NCBI GenBank assembly: GCA_028291055.1
Contig: JAQGIP010000143.1
Location: 1-64,000 of the forward strand
Length of the DNA: 64,000 nt
DNA from: Caulobacter sp.
GTDB taxonomy: Bacteria > Pseudomonadota > Alphaproteobacteria > Caulobacterales > Caulobacteraceae
Direction: 5' to 3'
Each line of letters starts with the position of its first letter. The stretch's first letter is position 1. Position numbers and translations under genes: made by a program. The notes under the pieces are model-generated. The model searched no databases and was not told the origin of the DNA. It worked only from the letters and a program-made list of their open reading frames with translations. Positions 1 to 8,299 of the stretch are shown in pieces.

Positions 1-226
1 CGGCGGGCGAAAGGTTCTTGCCGGCGGAGTCGGCTTCCGACGCCGCGATGGCGTCAAGGATGCTCTGAGCCAGGGCCGATACCCGCGGCGCCAGGGCGGC
101 GTCCGCCGCCGGATCCGTGGTCGCGCCAAGGGAGGAGATCCACACGCCGCTCTGCGCGAGACCATCACTGGCCCCCGCAAGGACCAGCCCCGCCATCGCG
201 GCAGCCGTCAAAATACGCCTGAACAT
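1..226 (-). CDS. Secreted protein, 3' end outside window
   Basis: The frame starts at ATG 226 and runs open to the window edge (75 codons visible). The first 25 residues form a clear signal peptide: RR near the N-terminus, a hydrophobic stretch (ILTAAAMAGLVLAGAS) and a likely cleavage after LAQ. The mature part is Ala/Ser-rich (ATTDPAADAALAPRVSALAQ) and names no family. Export to the periplasm is inferred from the signal peptide only. The gene is truncated by the window, so function and length cannot be judged. Confidence 0.6.
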   Translation of the reverse strand, partial: MFRRILTAAAMAGLVLAGASDGLAQSGVWISSLGATTDPAADAALAPRVSALAQSILDAIAASEADSAGKNLSPA

Positions 227-313
227 TACAGTTGCCCGTTCCACAAACCCAAGGACCGCAACGCGATAATAGCGCAAGAGTTGCGACCTTAAAATAATGT
301 TCGCCTTCGTGCG

Positions 314-481
314 TCAGAGAGGGACTCGAGCACTAGTTGGAAGGGCCGCAGGTCGTGCCGGGGCGAGCACTCCCAAATGGACCCCCAATCCCTCATGAAG
401 GGAAGGCGCTTCCGGGCCTTTGAGGCGGAACGAAATGGTGCCGCGGTTGACGCCCGTGACCGTGTCGCTTAGGTCGGTCAT
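314..481 (-). pseudogene. Duplicated 3'-end fragment of the gene at 2608-3003
   Basis: From ATG 481 this encodes 55 aa. Residues around GTISFRLKGPEAPSLHEGLG are nearly identical to the C-terminal part of the 131-aa protein at 2608-3003, while the last 17 residues (APARPAALPTSARVPL) differ. The DNA identity covers about 76 bp. It is best read as a broken partial copy, because the N-terminal two thirds of the full protein are missing. It lies just downstream of the HTH gene on the same strand, so it may still be transcribed. Confidence 0.5.
369..444 (-). repeat. 76-bp inverted copy of 2891-2966
   Basis: The reverse complement of this stretch matches 2891-2966 with only a few mismatches. It runs through the shared coding motif ISFRLKGPEA and ends at the GGGAGT following the HLG codons. 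The two copies are inverted and about 2.5 kb apart. Confidence 0.8.
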
Positions 482-488
482 GGCAGAA

Positions 489-728
489 CTAATTCGAGCT
501 AGGCACGCCAAGGTTCGGTTTCGGCCTTGCGAACAGTGCCGCCGGTTCTACGCCCAAAGCCTTCGAGACACGGGCAAGCGTCATCACTGTCGGGCTGTTC
601 TCGACCCTTTCGATCCGGCCAAGGTGACGCAGCGCAAGCTCGGCTTCGCCGGCAAGTTCCTCTTGGCTCATCCCCCGAGCCAATCGCAGCCGCCTGATGT
701 TTCCTGCGACAACTTCATTCCAATCCAT
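489..728 (-). CDS. XRE-family HTH transcriptional regulator
   Basis: The 79-aa product begins MDWNEVVAGNIRRLRLARGM and continues SQEELAGEAELALRHLGRIE, a classic Cro/C1-type five-helix HTH: NIRRLRLARG (helix 1), SQEELAGEAEL (helix 2), a recognition helix around RHLGRIERVEN, then SPTVMTLARVSKALGVEPAALF. This arrangement is typical of short DNA-binding regulators of mobile elements. A GTG at 752 would add eight residues; ATG 728 is preferred because family members usually start close to this point. No toxin or partner gene is recognisable next to it, so the regulated target is unknown. Confidence 0.75.
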   Translation of the reverse strand: MDWNEVVAGNIRRLRLARGMSQEELAGEAELALRHLGRIERVENSPTVMTLARVSKALGVEPAALFARPKPNLGVPSSN

Positions 729-1160
729 TGCACGAGAAATCAGGAGAGCCACTGTAATGACTAGGACAGATATGTCCCAATGAAGTCGGCGGCCTCGACC
801 CGACCCTTCTCCCGGGGATGGGATTGCCCATAGAGTTCGGAGCGACTTAGCAATGGTTCCGGCACCTTAAATTGACGGCACGCGAAGCTAAGTCACGCTT
901 CGCTGCCCGGGCCTAAATCTTGGCTTTCAGGACTTTTGCAGGGCGGCTTCACGAAGGAGCGCATCGCCAAGGGGGGCGCGCAATCGGTCTGTAGATTGAA
1001 GCCGGGTTCTCCACTCAGTTCCCCCCAAGGCTCAGCTAGAGACATTTGCGCCGAAATGACTAGGCACGTTTCTCGCCAAGGCGGTGTTCACGGTGGTTAA
1101 AGACGACGTCGCGCCAGCCGCCAACCCGGTCCGTTATTTCAACTCCCCGCCCAAGGTCAT
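729..1160. other. Gene-poor spacer
   Basis: No reading frame here has a family-like sequence, a ribosome binding site or codon bias resembling the neighbours. I see no tRNA, IS end or clear terminator. It looks like decayed intergenic DNA. Confidence 0.5.
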
Positions 1161-1373
1161 CTATTCGCGCCCAACCACGATGTTGGGGTAACTTGAGCCA
1201 TGATCATCAATCTTTCGATTGGCCTCCCAGGCAGCAGTCATAGCGCCCGCTTGATCAAGGGCTGACCCTTGAGCCCATGTCTCACCGATCTCACTCACTA
1301 GTGACCACCGCCAGGAAGTGGCTTCGCGCGATACCATGATAGCTGGACCAGTGTTGCGGCGACTGCGATCCAT
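1161..1373 (-). CDS. Small hypothetical protein (70 aa)
   Basis: ATG 1373 is preceded by a strong ribosome binding site (GGGAGAGG, five bases upstream), which decides the start against longer options. The product contains SWRWSLVSEIGETWAQGSAL followed by DQAGAMTAAWEANRK. This resembles small one-domain proteins with a W-x-W strand and an Ala-rich helix, but I cannot name the family. No operon partner is evident. It is a likely real gene because of the binding site and the ordered composition. Confidence 0.5.
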   Translation of the reverse strand: MDRSRRNTGPAIMVSREATSWRWSLVSEIGETWAQGSALDQAGAMTAAWEANRKIDDHGSSYPNIVVGRE

Positions 1374-1829
1374 TGAAACCTCTCCCACATCGCAACGGAC
1401 CTTATCGGGTCCCACAACTAGAAAACTTCGGTTTCTCTTTGGAGATGTGGAGTCGATCGGCGGCTCTCCGGCCAGGCGAACCGATCCTTCTGAAGGGAAT
1501 CCACACTGTCGATGCTTCCAAATTTATCCTCACAGCTAGAGCCAAGCTCGCTACGCGAAGGCTTGGTTCTTCGGGCGGCAGCCGTAGCTACGCTGTTCGG
1601 ATTGTCGCCTCGATGACCTCGCCGACAGGTTCCTCACCTGCAGGGATGGACTAACGCTGATCTCCAAAGTCGGCGTCTCACCATTGGGTGGAAGAAATTC
1701 TACACATTGGGCAACTGAGAGCACCCCCGGAATGTTACCGACAGGAGCCTAGTTGGCTTGAGCAACCCATGCCGATGTCCATTCCGACGCAAGACCGGAC
1801 CTGCTGGTATGGCTTCAACGCCGGAGAAA
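1374..1829. other. Non-coding stretch with one strong hairpin
   Basis: No convincing gene. At 1542-1566 a compact hairpin forms: CCAAGC-TCGC pairs with GCGA-(AG)-GCTTGG around a TAC loop. It has no U-run, so it is not a clear intrinsic terminator. The rest shows nothing I can support. Confidence 0.4.
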
Positions 1830-2192
1830 ATGATGCGGCACGTCCTTCCTACTTTACTGACCTGTTCAGTCCTTCTATCCGGCACGATCGTCGAAGCCCA
1901 ACCGCGTGGCGATCGGGGGCCAACGCCCCATTCTGCGCTAGCACAACCGGAAGATCGCGCCATCCCGGCTGTGGACTCTGTCAACGGCTTGGCCTCGAAG
2001 ATCAACGATGCCGCACGCCGAGGACGCATTTCATGGTCCAGGGCACGTGAGTTACGCGAAGAGGTTCGACGCGCTCAACCGTTGGCGTGGAAAGTTGATC
2101 ACGGTCGTGCGAGTTGGGCGGATCGGAAGGAACTCAATCGTATTGTCAACCACATCGAGAGTGGAATAATCGGTCGTGACCAGCACCGATAG
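1830..2192 (+). CDS. Small exported protein of unknown function
   Basis: ATG 1830 follows GGAGAAA closely and gives 120 aa. Residues 1-24 (MMRHVLPTLLTCSVLLSGTI, then VEAQ) form a signal peptide with probable cleavage after VEA or VEAQ. The mature region holds LASKINDAARRGRISWSRAR followed by ELREEVRRAQ, then a second similar unit around DHGRASWADRKELNRIVNHI. This pattern of two charged helical hairpins (x-G-R-I/A-S-W plus R/E-rich helix) recalls small periplasmic proteins common in sphingomonads and caulobacters. Function is unknown. The start is chosen by the signal peptide; an in-frame start further upstream would bury it. Confidence 0.6.
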   Translation: MMRHVLPTLLTCSVLLSGTIVEAQPRGDRGPTPHSALAQPEDRAIPAVDSVNGLASKINDAARRGRISWSRARELREEVRRAQPLAWKVDHGRASWADRKELNRIVNHIESGIIGRDQHR

Positions 2193-2607
2193 GATCCGCA
2201 TCCGAATGTCGGAGTCACTCCAATCGATCGGTCGGTTGCGACGGTCAGCTCGCCCCTCGTCTTGGCGACAGAACGTCGATCTCACGAACGTCTCTTCGGC
2301 ATCGTTCACGACAAGGCAGGATCATTAGATTGTTCGGCAGGTCGTCGCCGCGCAGCGGCACGTCACCATCGACAGTCACTTGGTTTGGAGGAGTCGATCT
2401 TGTCACGGATAGGCGCGGTCTCCCCACTCGTGGCCGGCGAATATATTTGCGCATTCGTAAGCGTGGTCGCTGATCCTTCGTCTAGCCTAAGCAGTTGGCG
2501 CTTATGACATCCTCCTGTCGCCGGGCCAGCGGTCATCGACAGCAATTTCGGGGTGCATTCAGGACCAAGCTGCACCATCTAAGGGGAAGGACGACGGGAG
2601 GACTGAA
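2193..2607. other. Gene-poor spacer
   Basis: Several open frames exist on both strands, but none has a binding site or family-like sequence. No RNA gene or repeat is recognised. Confidence 0.4.
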
Positions 2608-3003
2608 ATGACAAAAAGGGAGCAGCGCTTCTTCGGCGGCCCTGTGCATTTGGTTAAGAGCACGCCCCCAGGGATGGTGTTGATTGACCTGCCGGCCCCC
2701 CCGCCCCCGTTCGAGGGAGAGCCGCTGGCGGCCATAGTTCCGGCTGATCAGATGCTTGATTTGGCGATGAAGGCCCTAAAGTGCCTGCCTGAGCCTCCAA
2801 AGGGCACGACTCACACTGTCGGGATCCAAGGATGGGCTGTAGGCGGCACCCCTGAAGGCAACACGGTGGTATCGTTCACGGTCGTCAACGGCGGCACCAT
2901 TTCGTTCCGTCTCAAAGGCCCGGAAGCGCTTTCCCTTCATGAGGGATTGGGGGTCCATTTGGGAGTCATCGTTCCGGAAAAGCGCCGCGAGCGCGCCAAT
3001 TGA
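2608..3003 (+). CDS. Hypothetical protein (131 aa)
   Basis: ATG 2608 is preceded by GGGAGGACTGAA, a good ribosome binding site. The protein has no signal peptide and no membrane segment. It has a proline run (LPAPPPPFEGEP) near residues 30-40 and a C-terminal half of alternating strands (TVGIQGWAVGGTPEGNTVVS, then ISFRLKGPEALSLHEGLGVH). I do not recognise the family. The motif ISFRLKGPEA-SLHEGLGVHLG also occurs in the broken copy at 314-481, so this gene was partly duplicated in this region. Confidence 0.6.
   Translation: MTKREQRFFGGPVHLVKSTPPGMVLIDLPAPPPPFEGEPLAAIVPADQMLDLAMKALKCLPEPPKGTTHTVGIQGWAVGGTPEGNTVVSFTVVNGGTISFRLKGPEALSLHEGLGVHLGVIVPEKRRERAN
2891..2966 (+). repeat. 76-bp inverted copy of 369-444
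   Basis: Lies within the 3' part of the 131-aa gene and matches the reverse complement of 369-444 almost perfectly. The direction suggests that the fragment at 369-444 was copied from this gene. Confidence 0.8.
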
Positions 3004-3153
3004 CCATCGAGTCAATACTCATGGGAAACACAGAAGATCTCCAGGGCACCCCGATAGGCATGCTCAACGCCGGTGCGAACCTCACCTCGAGCAGCAGCTC
3101 ACGGCAGCATGGTGTGAATAGTTGCACCTCAAACGACTTACATTTCTTATGTC

Positions 3154-3933
3154 TCAGCGAGTTTTTCGACTGAGCAATCGCTTGGGTCTGCGCGATTGGG
3201 CGGTTTTAAATAGCGAGAACGTACGATTCACATAGTTGGAAACGCTCGATATCCCCTGCACGTACGCCTTGAGTTCTGGGCTAACCTCCGCTTCGAACAT
3301 CTTGATGGGCCGGGTCGGATCGTAAGTCTCAAATCGTAGATAAAACCAAGGGGCACCGCGCTTCAAAATCAAATCTTTCGAGATGTCGTACCATTCGAAG
3401 GCCCACATCATCTGGCGCGGCCAGACATGGATCGGCAAACGGCCGCCGATCAAGATGCCTGGCCATGGATTGGGCAAATAGGCGCCGATGGGCGGCATCT
3501 GGGTCATGTAGACAGGCTCGTCGGTCACGAAGACATAGGGCGTAACAATTTGGATGATTGGGCGCTCGGGATGGCGCCACTCGCGCCGGTTCACGACGGC
3601 CACCATCTGGCCTAGGTGCTTTGGACGAATGGTGGCGTGGTCGCCGTCGGCATTGATCAATAAAGGCTCGCCTTTCTCGCCCCATTTGAAGCGTAGGCGT
3701 GCATCAATTGGACAAGGCACCTCGAACATCCGTGCCTCGTGATCGAGAGCTGCAGGGCAATGGTTGACCGACTTCGCGTGGGTCGGCGCCGGATCATCAC
3801 GCTTCACCCGCTTAGGCTCGTCCCAGATGAAGCCCGCCTTGTCGGTGTCCAAGAACCAGCCCACCTCTACGGCGCGTGAATTCCAGCGCGGCTTTCTACC
3901 TAGATCGACGAGGCGACGGAGTGCTTCAATCAT
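3154..3933 (-). CDS. Hypothetical protein (259 aa)
   Basis: ATG 3933 is preceded by GAGGT at proper spacing. The product is soluble, rich in W, P and aromatic residues, with segments such as VNHCPAALDHEARMFEVPCP, ADGDHATIRPKHLGQMVAVV and PYVFVTDEPVYMTQMPPIGA. There is no transmembrane helix, and the basic tail ends SRRPKRLLSRKTR. I do not recognise the family. The even distribution of order-promoting residues over the full length suggests an intact gene. It stands alone: the neighbouring DNA on both sides is non-coding or degraded. Confidence 0.6.
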   Translation of the reverse strand: MIEALRRLVDLGRKPRWNSRAVEVGWFLDTDKAGFIWDEPKRVKRDDPAPTHAKSVNHCPAALDHEARMFEVPCPIDARLRFKWGEKGEPLLINADGDHATIRPKHLGQMVAVVNRREWRHPERPIIQIVTPYVFVTDEPVYMTQMPPIGAYLPNPWPGILIGGRLPIHVWPRQMMWAFEWYDISKDLILKRGAPWFYLRFETYDPTRPIKMFEAEVSPELKAYVQGISSVSNYVNRTFSLFKTAQSRRPKRLLSRKTR

Positions 3934-4091
3934 GTGGACCTCACGGGGTCTGACCTCACCAGAATCGAAGATGCGACTCTACACTTCGTCCGGAAGGGGC
4001 GCGCGTCTGGCACGTAGCGCACAGGGATAAGGAGCTGAACCATGATCACGAACAATCGATCTAGTTCATCAATCATTGGTCCGCCTCCGTT

Positions 4092-4630
4092 GACGCAGAT
4101 TGCCAGTTAGGCAACGCATTCGTAATTCGGCAGCACGCCTACCGGCTCGACGCCAACCTGGTGGACCCGCTTGTTGATCTGCCGGAGTTCTTCGGCAAGC
4201 TATCGCCGCTCGGCAGCCTCGCCTACGCAACCTTGTGCGTGGCGTGGTCTATCTGCGCCTGCCATCCGGGGAGCAGGTGGCCGCCGCGTTCCGCATCACC
4301 CCAATGACGCCGCGGGAGTTGTGGTTGGGCACGGGCTCGCGGCTGCTGGATCCGGCTAAGCTGGGTGAGACAAAGGCGGGCCACGACCTAGTGATCGAGA
4401 AGCGAAAAAAGGTGTTTGACGCCTGTGTTGATAAAGGTGGCGATCAAAAGGGGGCGATGCCCCTTTGGTATTACATCTTGCGTGAAGCGGAATATTACGG
4501 TGTTGGCCGCGTCGCGGAGAATCCCAGTGACGGCGAGTGGGGTGGCCAGTTCCCGACAACCTTGGCGGATCCCAAGCGCCCCAAACGTTCACTGTCGAAT
4601 GCCGGCGACCAAGGCCAGCTTGACAGGTAG
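4092..4630 (+). pseudogene. Animal-type haem peroxidase remnant, frameshifted
   Basis: Around 4128-4245 one frame reads RQHAYRLDANLVDPLVDLPE then FFGKLSPLGSLAY, and continuity then requires a shift at about 4222: the next frame gives NLVRGVVYLRLPSGEQVAAA. Further on, MPLWYYILREAEYYGVGRV and a terminal LADPKRPKR-LSNAGDQGQ follow. These blocks, in this order, match the C-terminal third of bacterial proteins of the animal haem peroxidase family (An_peroxidase), which normally exceed 500 residues. The 5' two thirds are absent and a base is missing after SLAY, so this is a decayed gene. Confidence 0.6.
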
Positions 4631-4788
4631 GTGCTGGCTGGCCATGCCGGGGCGTGAACACGCTCGGACCCCAGCCTGATGCCCTGATGCCCTGACGCCC
4701 CAACGCCGCGTCGGCCTGGTGACCTTTGCGCTGGTGGTATTTGCGGCTAGCTGCGTGATCGTCGCGCTCCTGAGATGGGCGCCGGCAG

Positions 4789-5526
4789 GTGGTGCTCGGC
4801 AGTTTGCCGCACTGCCTGGACTCCTTTCCCGCAGCCCTCGTCGCCGTGGCTATAGCCACCCTCACCTTTCGAAAAACAGGAGGTCCGCGGCACCCCGTCT
4901 GGCGCGTAGGCTTGCCGGCGTGTGCATTTGCGCTGTTTTGGACGACCCAGTTCATTGCCAGCCTGGCACCAGTGACGGTGGGCGGGCGACCTCCGCTTGT
5001 CCTCATGATTGGGGGTGCCCCAGGCGTGTTCGCTGCGTCAGTGGGACTGGTTATCCTTGGCTGGTTGGCAGCCGGGTCCTGGCTCGCATTTTATGACCGA
5101 CGCACGGCAGCGGCTGTGCGGCCCACCCTTACCTGTCCGTGGTTCGCCGCCGTGCTCACCGGCTCAGGATTGGCTCATACCGAAATCTGGGTAGGGGCGG
5201 CGCTCGGCGACAGACACATCCTGCATTTGGCGCAATTGGTTTGGCTCCCTCTAGCAGCCGGCCTACTATTCGGCCTCCGCTCCTTTGATGACCCCGACGG
5301 CGCAAAGTCCCTCGGCCGACGCATCGCGCCCGCCGTGAGCGTCTACGGGGCCGTTTGGCTGATGCTCGAAGTGCTACGCGGTGCGCTACACCACGCTGCT
5401 GGGCTGCTGAGCAAAGCGATCGCCAGCCTGATCGGCGTCACGCTTTTCGTGCTGCTCACCTCCATCGCGCTCTACGCCGTCCAAGGTGGGTTTCGTTACC
5501 TGGCGGTGCGTCGGGCAGCGGGCTGA
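4789..5526 (+). CDS. Multi-pass membrane protein, 5' end doubtful
   Basis: Starting at GTG 4789 the frame encodes 245 aa with about six hydrophobic segments, for example PAALVAVAIATLTF, ACAFALFWTTQFIASLA, VFAASVGLVILGWLAAGSWL, LVWLPLAAGLLFGL and ASLIGVTLFVLLTSIALYAV. The family is not recognised. Just upstream in another frame, from GTG 4719, TFALVVFAASCVIVALLRWA encodes a further membrane helix that then runs out of hydrophobic sequence. The original gene may therefore have started near 4719 and been frameshifted around 4800-4830. If so the present product is truncated or not made. Confidence 0.45.
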   Translation: MVLGSLPHCLDSFPAALVAVAIATLTFRKTGGPRHPVWRVGLPACAFALFWTTQFIASLAPVTVGGRPPLVLMIGGAPGVFAASVGLVILGWLAAGSWLAFYDRRTAAAVRPTLTCPWFAAVLTGSGLAHTEIWVGAALGDRHILHLAQLVWLPLAAGLLFGLRSFDDPDGAKSLGRRIAPAVSVYGAVWLMLEVLRGALHHAAGLLSKAIASLIGVTLFVLLTSIALYAVQGGFRYLAVRRAAG

Positions 5527-5849
5527 GCGTATTCCAACGCCATTGGCCGAGAGGGATGATGAGAGGTAGATTGCTTGCCGCCCTCATCACCGCCATCGCA
5601 GGCCTGGTCGCGGTCTTGCGATGACGGTGATGCGCGGGAGTTCGGGAAACCTTACGCACTCGCAATGGTGCACCCAGTCTAGCGAACTTCTCGCGGCCCC
5701 ACCGGGGCCTTCCGCGGGCGGCGGTGTGTGCTGCCGCGGTCATCCTCGTGGCGCAGTGGTCTTCAGCCGCTAGTTCTCACGTGCTCGTAGGGCACATACA
5801 TCGGGACGGCTTGGCGACTTGTTCGCTCGCGAGGTTTGACGTTGGACGG
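5527..5849. other. Spacer between membrane gene and transposase
   Basis: No supported gene. It must contain the end of the IS110 element downstream of its transposase, but this family has no long terminal inverted repeats to mark the boundary. Confidence 0.4.
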
Positions 5850-6881
5850 TCACCTATCGACCACCTCCCATCGAAACTCTGTCTCGTCGATCCATATGCG
5901 ATGGAGAATGACCGACAGGCGTCTCGCCACCGCCACCATCGCCTTCATGCCGCCGGCCCGGTCCTTGATGGCCCGCCCCCAGGTTTGCAATTCACACTTG
6001 CGCCTATGCACCGGAAGCATCGCGCGCGCGGCGACGAACATGGCCTGGCGTGCTTCCTTGTCTCCACATTTGGAAATTCGTGACCGCCAGCCGGTAACGC
6101 CGGATTGCTGGGTTCGTGGCGTTAGGCCGAGATGGGGTCCTACGTCACGGGATCGCGCGAACCGCTCAGGGATATCAATAGCGGCCCGGTAGGTCAGAGC
6201 GACCAGAGGCCCCACGCCTGGAGCCGTCATCAGACGCTGACAAATCGGATCCTCTTTAGCGCGGACCAGAAGCTTCTTGTGGACTGCGTCGAACGTCGCG
6301 GCGATCTGCGCCCTAACCTGAAGGATCGGCTCAATGATCTCAGCTAGCGCCCGGTCGCCAGCCAGAAGGCTGCGCACCCGGGCTGCATAGCCCCTTCGAG
6401 TGACATGGCCGACTTTGAAGCCAAAGGGCTGGATGATCCCGCGAACAGCGGCCTCGATATCGACCAGCTTGCTCAGCAGGACGCGGCGTGTGGCAAGCGC
6501 GGCGCGTGCCCGCAGGCTTTCATCCGTCTTTATGTGAACCGGTCTGAAATGTGCGGTGCGCGCCAGTTCGGCCAGGCCGTGCGCATCGTTGCGGTCGGTC
6601 TTGTTGGGGCGGGTCTTGAGCACGGCGCTAGCGTGCCGCGCCTCGATGCAGACTACGGGAAGGCCGCGCTTCGCTAAGCCCTTGTAAAGCCATTGGCACA
6701 TTGGTCCCGCCTCAAGGATCACGCGGCCATAGCGCCGGCGGTTGCCGCGTAGGAAGGCTTCGATGGCAGCAGGATCGGTAGCGGTTATGCCTTGCCGGAC
6801 CGCCTCGCCCTTCTCGTCCATGATGCAGACGTGGGTGGTCTCGAGCGAGACGTCTAATCCTGCGAAGTGGGGCATCTCCAA
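5850..6881 (-). CDS. IS110-family transposase
   Basis: This 343-aa protein is an RNA-guided DEDD recombinase of the IS110 family, which moves a circular intermediate without ordinary terminal repeats. The RuvC-like N-terminal domain carries D10 (FAGLDVS), E57 (VILEAGP), and D96 and D99 (NKTDRNDAHGL). The C-terminal Transposase_20 domain starts near residue 218 (TAPGVGPLVALTY) and contains the serine-bearing motif LTPRTQQSG (Ser260), the position of the catalytic serine in the family. All key residues are present and there is no internal stop, so the enzyme is probably functional. The leader side lies at higher coordinates. Confidence 0.92.
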   Translation of the reverse strand: MEMPHFAGLDVSLETTHVCIMDEKGEAVRQGITATDPAAIEAFLRGNRRRYGRVILEAGPMCQWLYKGLAKRGLPVVCIEARHASAVLKTRPNKTDRNDAHGLAELARTAHFRPVHIKTDESLRARAALATRRVLLSKLVDIEAAVRGIIQPFGFKVGHVTRRGYAARVRSLLAGDRALAEIIEPILQVRAQIAATFDAVHKKLLVRAKEDPICQRLMTAPGVGPLVALTYRAAIDIPERFARSRDVGPHLGLTPRTQQSGVTGWRSRISKCGDKEARQAMFVAARAMLPVHRRKCELQTWGRAIKDRAGGMKAMVAVARRLSVILHRIWIDETEFRWEVVDR

Positions 6882-7071
6882 GTCCTCCTACGACCGGACT
6901 CTGACCGTGCCAGATACTCTGTTCAGCCGACCAGCCCTGGCATCGCCCGTCGCTCGTTCTAGGAAGGAGCGATTGAGCCAATTTACGCGACGGAAAATCG
7001 ATATATCGCTTGTAACCGGAAAGAGTTGTTTGACGTCGCGATCAGTTGATTTTGCAGGAGCTTTTCCCGAC
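6882..7071 (-). ncRNA. Candidate IS110 bridge RNA region
   Basis: The gene-free stretch immediately upstream of the transposase is the place where IS110-group elements encode the structured RNA that pairs with donor and target DNA. About 190 bases here hold no gene. The call rests on position and on family knowledge; I did not fold the RNA or identify the guide loops, and both ends are approximate. Confidence 0.3.
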
Positions 7072-7072
7072 T

Positions 7073-7116
7073 GATTTAAAATCAAACGCCTGCAGATTTA
7101 AACTCAAACTCCCTGC
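7073..7116 (+). repeat. Two imperfect tandem 21-22-bp units
   Basis: Unit 1 (7073-7093) reads GATTTAAAATCAAACGCCTG plus C and unit 2 (7095-7116) reads GATTTAAACTCAAACTCCCT plus GC. A weaker third unit begins at 7118. The units are AT-richer than the surroundings and lie near the probable left end of the IS110 element. Confidence 0.5.
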
Positions 7117-7581
7117 CGATTGAAGTTGACGATCTCTGGAGCATGCGAACGCTAGCACCATCGACAATTCGTCTGCCTCGCTTTTGTGCAAAGGTATCGA
7201 TCGTGCGCCTTCTCTACTGGCAGCTCTCGGATTAGCCGGCGCGGCCGAGCCGCCAGGAATCCCGATATCGCCGCGCCCGCCCGATACTCCGCCAGAACAC
7301 CATGATCCCGCACTTGATCTACCCGCAGCCGGCCTGAACTCGTCCCGACGATTGGCGCCGAGTGGCTGGTTCGGCCCACTGTCGTAGAGATAGCGCCTGC
7401 CTAGCTAAGGCTCTAACGCATCCATTCGCGCCAGATAGTCATTTAGTCGACCGACTCCCAACCTTCACTGCCATCAGCGACGGTTTGCCGAACTTGGCAT
7501 CGCGAATACGCCCTCCATCGCGGGTGCTGACAGGATTGAGCCCGAGGGCCAGCTTGAATTCGCCAATCGCGCAAGTCGCGG
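7117..7581. other. Gene-poor spacer
   Basis: Open frames exist but none has a start signal or a family-like sequence. No RNA gene is recognised. Confidence 0.4.
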
Positions 7582-7853
7582 CTATTTGCAATTTTCGGCA
7601 TGCAGCAAGAACACTACGATCGCCGGCAGTGATCGCTTCGTCGGCACCCCTTCGCCACGTTCCCAACGGCCAAGCGTCCCGGGATCGACATCCATGGCTC
7701 GCGTCCGAAGTACTGGATCAGCGCGGGATAGCAACGATCCACTGGCGCTGTGGTGCCCGCCTCCCAGTTCCCCAGCGTGAACTCAGACATGCCGAGCCAG
7801 GCGGCCGCCTCCCGTTGGAATACGCCCAACTCCACACGCCTGCGCCGGAGCAT
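7582..7853 (-). pseudogene. Tandem-HTH regulator, broken
   Basis: The frame from ATG 7853 reads MLRRRRVELGVFQREAAAWL then GMSEFTLGNWEAG and ends in YPALIQYFGREPW: an HTH repeat with WE-x-G motif. In another frame beginning near 7710, MDVDPGTLGRWERGEGVPTK then RSLPAIVVFLLHAE follows and stops at 7582. This is the second half of another HTH repeat of the same type. Family members carry two such repeats in one chain, so a deletion of roughly one half-repeat plus frame change has fused them out of frame here. Confidence 0.5.
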
Positions 7854-8299
7854 GGAGGGCAGATCATCACCGCAGTCTTGGACCCGTTCAGGCTTCTTGC
7901 CCGTTAGACGGACCGGAGCCGGCAATGACAAGAACGCAACCCGTCCATGCACCTATGCCGAGACGACTGGTTGCAATCCTAAGGTCAGCAATGCGCCACT
8001 AGGGGAGGTTGACATCATTCCGCAGTGTGATCGTTCAATCGACGCCGCCATCCGCACCCACGCCCAACCGAAAAAAGAGGTGGTATTGCTTTGGCTTCCT
8101 GTGTGGAGCTGCAACATGGGCAGGGGGTTTCGCGCCTGATGGGCGAACAATTAACCCCGCCCAAGGGGTCAGTTTCAAAGTATATAGTCGCGGCTTTCTT
8201 AGGCCGTTCAAGCCCTTGGACCACCACCGCCTGGAACAGATTTGACGGTGGCTGCAGCCCGCGGCAGTCCCGTGGAACCATCGCGGTCAGGGAGAAATC
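7854..8299. other. Gene-poor spacer upstream of 8300
   Basis: No gene supported on either strand. The last bases provide AGGGAGAA, the ribosome binding site for the gene at 8300. Confidence 0.4.

Noticed and set aside
420..764. 114-aa frame on the plus strand opposite the HTH gene
   Set aside because: It is the antisense shadow of the clear XRE regulator and its own sequence has no family-like order.
2262..2507. 81-aa plus-strand frame
   Set aside because: No ribosome binding site and no ordered sequence; it sits in decayed DNA.
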